From an uncultured Methanomethylovorans sp. (GTDB lineage Archaea; Halobacteriota; Methanosarcinia; Methanosarcinales; Methanosarcinaceae), in NCBI GenBank assembly GCA_937968035.1, contig CALBTS010000515.1:1-9734 (forward strand): a stretch of 9,734 nt of DNA, read 5' to 3'. Position numbers and translations under genes: made by a program. Shown here in pieces: positions 6,767 to 9,734 of the stretch. Under the pieces are notes generated by a model. It did no database searches. It was not told where the DNA came from and saw only the letters and a program-made list of their open reading frames with translations. Position 1 is the stretch's first letter, and every line of letters starts with the position of its first letter.

Positions 6767-7786
6767 ATGACCGAAAAGGATCGTGTGCTACATAATATAA
6801 CCACATTTTTTGAGAGTTATTCTGGTAAGAAAAAACTCGAAGAAGAGATAACAAAACTGCAATCTGATCTTGCAGGTCTTGAAGCAGACAACGATCGGCT
6901 TAAGGCCCAGTTGGAAAAATGTAAGGAAACACAAAGAAATGCAGTATCTTCAAAGCAGATGGCCGAGGAGGCACTTAACAGGGCAGAAGCAAGAATAACA
7001 ACTCTGAAAGAGCAACTCCGGCCAAATGCAACAGAAGAAGAATATAGGTCCATACCTATCCCCATATACTTGAACCTGCATGAAACAAGACAAATACTTG
7101 CAATATTAGATTCTATGCATTCGGTAAAGCATACTTTTATCTCTATGTACCTTCCCTGGGACTATAAGACAGAAAATACGGACAAAGGCTTCTTACAGCA
7201 TTTCAACGAAAATAGCATACAGACAATGGAAAAAATACGATCATCTACAGGCATGGTCATATTTCATGACACAGATGATCTGATATTTGAGATAATCCTG
7301 CCACCTTTTCCCATAACAAAACATCATTTTTCCGTCGATGAAAAATTCTATGTGGATGAGCTTAACAAGATCCTAGAACCGAAATCTGGTGTATTGATCG
7401 TTATAGCACATGCAGGTGAAAGCTTTGTAGGTTATACCGAAGATGGGGAACATCTGACCGCATCACAGATCATAAGAAGCAGTGTTAAAGCAAAACATAC
7501 AAAAGGCGGTTTCAGTCAGAGAAGATTTGAGCGCCTGAGAGAAGAAGACATTGCCCATCATGTGGAAAAAGTGCGCATGAACATTGCTGAAATGCTTGAT
7601 GATATGGGAAAAGAACCAGATCAGGTATTGATAGGGGGAGATATACAACTTGCAAGAGCAGCTCTGGAAAATGCAGACCTCAAAAGAAGGATAACAGAAA
7701 ATTCATTAGATATCCATATCAGTAAAAATGATCCCGGATCCATCCTTCTCAAGTCGCTTGCGTGTCGGAGATATAAGTTGTTATAG
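6767..7786 (+). CDS. Vms1/Ankzf1 (VLRF1)-type putative peptidyl-tRNA hydrolase with N-terminal coiled coil
   Basis: This is a 339-residue protein. Residues about 20-87 are a heptad-like, charged coiled coil (KKLEEEITKLQSDLAGLEA onward). From about 95 the protein resembles the eRF1-like release-factor fold of the VLRF1 family. Its diagnostic loop is KAKHTKGGFSQRRFERLREE (241-260), with GG at 247-248 and Q at 251; VLIGGDIQLARAAL (287-300) is a further conserved segment. Yeast Vms1 frees nascent chains from stalled 60S subunits by acting on peptidyl-tRNA, so a ribosome-rescue role is inferred here. Unlike Vms1 it lacks a zinc finger, ankyrin repeats or a Cdc48-binding motif that I can see. The stop codon is TAG, which matters if the host decodes amber as pyrrolysine. 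The protein is predicted cytosolic. The upstream TATA-like element suggests its own, possibly leaderless, transcript. Confidence 0.8.
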   Translation: MTEKDRVLHNITTFFESYSGKKKLEEEITKLQSDLAGLEADNDRLKAQLEKCKETQRNAVSSKQMAEEALNRAEARITTLKEQLRPNATEEEYRSIPIPIYLNLHETRQILAILDSMHSVKHTFISMYLPWDYKTENTDKGFLQHFNENSIQTMEKIRSSTGMVIFHDTDDLIFEIILPPFPITKHHFSVDEKFYVDELNKILEPKSGVLIVIAHAGESFVGYTEDGEHLTASQIIRSSVKAKHTKGGFSQRRFERLREEDIAHHVEKVRMNIAEMLDDMGKEPDQVLIGGDIQLARAALENADLKRRITENSLDIHISKNDPGSILLKSLACRRYKLL

Positions 7787-7800
7787 GTAACTTTATTACC
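7786..7800 (+). terminator. Weak hairpin with T-rich tail after the VLRF1 gene
   Basis: GGTAA and TTACC form a 5-pair stem around the loop CTTTA, followed by CTCTTTCTTAGTTATT. It starts on the last base of the amber stop. The stem is short, so it is only a possible terminator; the pyrimidine-rich tail alone could also end archaeal transcription. Confidence 0.3.
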
Positions 7801-7814
7801 CTCTTTCTTAGTTA

Positions 7815-7823
7815 TTGTATATC
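7815..7823 (+). promoter_or_regulatory. TATA-like element for the unknown gene/rlmE unit
   Basis: TTGTATATC is centred about 26 bases before the ATG at 7845. That predicts a leaderless or nearly leaderless transcript and favours this ATG over the in-frame TTG at 7815, which lies inside the element. Confidence 0.4.
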
Positions 7824-7844
7824 TTTCCTTCAAGGCATGGTCTT

Positions 7845-8393
7845 ATGATATCCGCTGCTGAGCTTACAGGTATAGTATATGTCTTGGGCGCCGCTACCTT
7901 TGAGGAAATATGTGCTGTGGAAAAAGAGATATCCGATCTGAGAGGTCCTACTCACGAAACCAGGTCGCTGAACGAACTTTGTACCGAAGCTGTGAAAGAG
8001 CATCTCCTTGAATCAGTTTCTGCAGAGGATGTGGCAGGAGTAGGAACTAATGATAATGCATATTTAATAACAGGACCCAACGCATTTCCGGAAATACCGC
8101 CTGAACTTAGCCAGGTAATTGATATTCTGAAGCTACCTGTGAGAAAAGTGGATATGGATACTATTTCAAAGAAATTGTTGAAGAGCTTTCAGAAAAAAGT
8201 ACACGGTCTTAAGACCAAAATCGAGGCTGTTGAAGTTGACAGTGAAGAGATAAAAAAACTGGAATCGAAATATAGTGATCTGCTTAATCTATATTATGAC
8301 TATGATTCATGGCTACCTGGAAGATTTGAGACTGTAGCCGATAATCTGATGGAAATAAGTAAAAAAATAGAACGTTTAAAACGATCAAACTAA
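7845..8393 (+). CDS. Uncharacterised archaeal protein, possibly DUF7109-like, in tandem with rlmE
   Basis: This is a 182-residue soluble protein of unknown function. The N-terminal half begins MISAAELTGIVYVLGAATFE and carries LITGPNAFPEIPPEL (74-88). From memory, this pattern (an ELxGxV start, a GPxAFPxxP motif and a following LxLPVRxVD) resembles the haloarchaeal DUF7109 family; I could not verify it. The C-terminal half (about 104-182) is highly charged and helical, probably coiled coil, interrupted by an aromatic patch LYYDYDSWLPGRF (149-161). There is no signal peptide or membrane segment. An in-frame TTG at 7815 would add 10 residues, but the TATA-like element lies there. Its stop is 16 bases before rlmE on the same strand, so the two are likely cotranscribed and may act together, for example on rRNA. 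Confidence 0.75.
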   Translation: MISAAELTGIVYVLGAATFEEICAVEKEISDLRGPTHETRSLNELCTEAVKEHLLESVSAEDVAGVGTNDNAYLITGPNAFPEIPPELSQVIDILKLPVRKVDMDTISKKLLKSFQKKVHGLKTKIEAVEVDSEEIKKLESKYSDLLNLYYDYDSWLPGRFETVADNLMEISKKIERLKRSN

Positions 8394-8409
8394 CAACAGG
8401 CAGGGTCTA

Positions 8410-9180
8410 ATGGCAAGGGATAGAAGGGATACCTATTACTGGCGTGCAAAAGAAGAAGGCTATAGGTCAAGGGCCGCATTCAAGCTATTGCAGATAAATG
8501 AGAAGTTCAATGTGATCAAAGAAGGCGATACTGTTGTGGACCTGGGGGCAGCACCCGGTGGCTGGTCCGAGGTCGCGAAAAAGCTCTCAGGTGGAAGGGT
8601 AATAGGTGTTGATCTGCAGCGAATTTCACCAATAGAAGGCGTGGAGACCATAAAAGGCGATATTACTTCCGAGACTACTATAAAAAAGATCTTTGAGCTG
8701 GTCGGTGAGGAAGGAGTGGATGTGGTAATTTGTGATGCAGCTCCTAACCTTTCAGGAAACTGGAGCTATGACCATGCACGGTCCATAGACCTTTCAAAAT
8801 CTGCACTGGGATGTGCGAAAAAGATCCTGAAGCCAGGTGGTCATTTTGTGGTCAAGGTCTTTCAGGGAGACATGTTCAAAGGTTTCCTTGAAGAAGCAAG
8901 AACTGATTTTGTTCAAACAAAGTCATTTTCTCCTGTAGCATCCCGATCTCAGAGTGCAGAGATATATGTAATAGCTAATAAATTCCTTAAAGTGCCCGTG
9001 AAGAAAGGTGAAGAACTTGATGTGGAAATCACCAGCACAGGATCAACAGGCGATGGAGTGTTCAGGATCCAGGACTTTGTCGTTTTTGTCAAAGGCGCAC
9101 GCGAAGGAGATAAAGTAAGAATAAAGGTGAAGGACGTTAAACCTAATTTCGCTTTTGCTGATGTTATTGCAAGGTACTGA
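8410..9180 (+). CDS. rlmE: 23S rRNA 2'-O-ribose methyltransferase RlmE (FtsJ/RrmJ family) with C-terminal TRAM domain
   Basis: This 256-residue SAM-dependent enzyme is expected to methylate the 2'-OH of the A-loop uridine equivalent to E. coli U2552 during large-subunit maturation. The SAM-binding motif is VVDLGAAPGGWSEVA (42-56). The K-D-K-E catalytic tetrad is visible as K25 (SRAAFKL), D109 (CDAAPNLSG), K149 (FVVKVFQG) and E184 (QSAEIYV). The 40- and 35-residue spacings between the last three match those of E. coli RlmE as I remember them. Residues about 195-256 form a TRAM-type RNA-binding domain, an archaeal addition absent from the E. coli enzyme. The start MARDRRDTYYWRAKEEGYRS is typical. 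It follows the unknown gene by 16 bases. TRNA methylation (Trm7-like) is an alternative, but the TRAM fusion and lack of an anticodon-loop partner favour rRNA. Confidence 0.93.
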   Translation: MARDRRDTYYWRAKEEGYRSRAAFKLLQINEKFNVIKEGDTVVDLGAAPGGWSEVAKKLSGGRVIGVDLQRISPIEGVETIKGDITSETTIKKIFELVGEEGVDVVICDAAPNLSGNWSYDHARSIDLSKSALGCAKKILKPGGHFVVKVFQGDMFKGFLEEARTDFVQTKSFSPVASRSQSAEIYVIANKFLKVPVKKGEELDVEITSTGSTGDGVFRIQDFVVFVKGAREGDKVRIKVKDVKPNFAFADVIARY

Positions 9181-9182
9181 TA

Positions 9183-9317
9183 ATGTCCTCAGACCTTGCA
9201 AGCCATAGCCTACAGACCTGGAAAAAACAGGCAAATCCCCTGGAATATCAGGGTATCATGCAAAATACGGAAGCTGTCACTCTAAAGCTATATGGACTGG
9301 AACATTCAGGCGGTTAA
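9183..9317 (+). CDS. Possible 44-residue small ORF directly after rlmE
   Basis: An ATG 2 bases after the rlmE stop opens 44 codons ending in TAA. AAGGT (9171-9175) lies 7 bases upstream and could be a ribosome-binding site. The product begins MSSDLASHSLQTWKKQ and ends LKLYGLEHSGG. It has no cysteines, membrane segment or motif that I recognise. The stop falls inside a stem-loop shared with the convergent DUF211 gene. Spacing to rlmE and to the hairpin favours a real reading frame, but 44 codons can occur by chance and nothing else supports it. Confidence 0.3.
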   Translation: MSSDLASHSLQTWKKQANPLEYQGIMQNTEAVTLKLYGLEHSGG

Positions 9318-9340
9318 GTGAGAGATCTACCGTTCCTGAA
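9305..9340. terminator. Bidirectional stem-loop between convergent genes
   Basis: TTCAGG plus CGGT (9305-9314) pair with ACCG (9329-9332) and CCTGAA (9335-9340). The result is a 10-pair stem with a 2-base bulge (9333-9334) and a 14-base loop. The stops of the small ORF and of the DUF211 gene both lie in or next to the loop. It lacks long T runs, so it may be a 3'-end or processing structure rather than a classical terminator. Confidence 0.4.
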
Positions 9341-9626
9341 GGGTCTCTACTTCTTCTACTAGTTTGTGACCTGCCACGATCTCATCAATACTGTGTATCA
9401 CTGCACCCAGGTTATCGATGGACTGTTTAATCTCTTCATAGTCCAGATCATCACCTTCGATGGTGATCTTGATGGTCTCTGTCTGCTGGTCAACTTCATA
9501 CAAGCTGAGATTGACACCGGAAACACCCGGCAGGACACTTAGTTTTTTGGAAAACTCTACTATCGATGGGTGGTGCGGCTTTAAAACGTCCAGGACCATT
9601 CTGATGATTCCAGGCAATTGTTTCAT
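9327..9626 (-). CDS. DUF211 family protein
   Basis: This 99-residue archaeal protein of the DUF211 family has a ferredoxin-like fold and unknown function; I recall crystal structures of relatives as ring-shaped oligomers. Family hallmarks are the opening [20 protein letters not shown] (5-24), [14 protein letters not shown] (33-46), [20 protein letters not shown] (51-70) and the tail [20 protein letters not shown] (75-94). Length is full. The TAG stop, if partly read as pyrrolysine, would add only six residues before TGA. The gene converges on the rlmE unit with 9 bases between it and the small ORF. A TATA-like element lies about 75 bases upstream, and AAGGA repeats precede the ATG. No metabolic role can be read from the context. 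Confidence 0.9.
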   Translation of the reverse strand: MKQLPGIIRMVLDVLKPHHPSIVEFSKKLSVLPGVSGVNLSLYEVDQQTETIKITIEGDDLDYEEIKQSIDNLGAVIHSIDEIVAGHKLVEEVETLQER

Positions 9627-9630
9627 CCTT

Positions 9631-9648
9631 CCTTAAAATATCCTTAAG
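9631..9648 (-). repeat. Direct repeat of TTAAGGA in the DUF211 leader
   Basis: On the minus strand TTAAGGA occurs twice, 4 bases apart, just before the ATG at 9626. The copy nearer the gene could serve as ribosome-binding site, although its spacing to the ATG is short. The more distant copy could be a decoy or alternative site. Confidence 0.25.
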
Positions 9649-9700
9649 ATACAATTATTGTTATTCATTAGTTATAGTAACCTGCATATCAGCATTGATG

Positions 9701-9707
9701 ATATAAA
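9701..9707 (-). promoter_or_regulatory. TATA box for the DUF211 gene
   Basis: Read on the minus strand this is TTTATAT with a purine-rich stretch (AAATAAAGA) just upstream, fitting BRE plus TATA. Transcription would start near 9678 and leave a leader of about 50 bases. The rest of the right end (9627-9734) shows no coding region. Confidence 0.45.
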
Positions 9708-9734
9708 TCTTTATTTCATATGGCATCCTTATTA

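Noticed and set aside
6767..7786. Canonical aRF1 release factor
   Set aside because: There is no GGQ tripeptide and no N-terminal NIKS-type codon-recognition domain; a coiled coil takes its place, and the loop fits VLRF1 instead.
7815..7844. TTG start for the unknown gene, adding 10 residues
   Set aside because: The TTG is part of the TATA-like element TTGTATATC, and the downstream ATG sits at the expected distance from it.
1..9734. CRISPR array, transposon, defence island, tRNA or rRNA genes
   Set aside because: No regularly spaced repeats, transposase-like frames, terminal inverted repeats or tRNA cloverleaf patterns were found on either strand. The region reads as ordinary archaeal core genome with one decayed gene.

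Overview
The window looks like chromosomal DNA of a methanogenic archaeon of the Methanosarcinales (Methanosarcinaceae-like). The evidence is an archaeal/eukaryotic-type leucyl-tRNA synthetase, a Cgi121 subunit of KEOPS, a CDKAL1-type methylthiotransferase, an RlmE-family methyltransferase with a C-terminal TRAM domain, a DUF211 protein, TATA-box promoters, and a PGF-CTERM-like surface-protein tail. Base composition appears moderate (low to mid forties % GC by eye). The genus is not determined.

Layout. Positions 1-99 hold no gene. Positions 100-3111 carry three minus-strand genes, which read from right to left as Cgi121 (KEOPS), a class II (GlpX-like) fructose-1,6-bisphosphatase and the tRNA methylthiotransferase; the last two are 2 bases apart. 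A 279-base divergent promoter region (3112-3390) with several inverted repeats separates them from leuS (3391-6279, plus strand). A terminator-like hairpin follows leuS. Next comes a truncated minus-strand remnant of a PKD-domain surface protein (6341-6751). Then, on the plus strand, come a Vms1/VLRF1-type putative peptidyl-tRNA hydrolase (6767-7786), a small uncharacterised protein (7845-8393, possibly DUF7109-like), the RlmE-type 23S rRNA 2'-O-methyltransferase (8410-9180) and a possible 44-residue small ORF (9183-9317). A minus-strand DUF211 gene (9327-9626) converges on these, and its promoter region fills the right end.

Functionally the window is dominated by translation. Cgi121 helps make t6A at tRNA position 37, and the methylthiotransferase is expected to convert t6A to ms2t6A. 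LeuS charges tRNA-Leu, the VLRF1 protein is expected to release peptides from stalled ribosomes, and RlmE methylates the ribosomal A-loop. The bisphosphatase (gluconeogenesis) and DUF211 are the metabolic or unknown outliers. I see no CRISPR array, transposase, tRNA, rRNA or obvious defence system. The least ordinary items are the archaeal VLRF1 gene with an amber stop, the unknown protein in tandem with RlmE, the decayed surface-protein gene, and palindromes lying on predicted core promoters.
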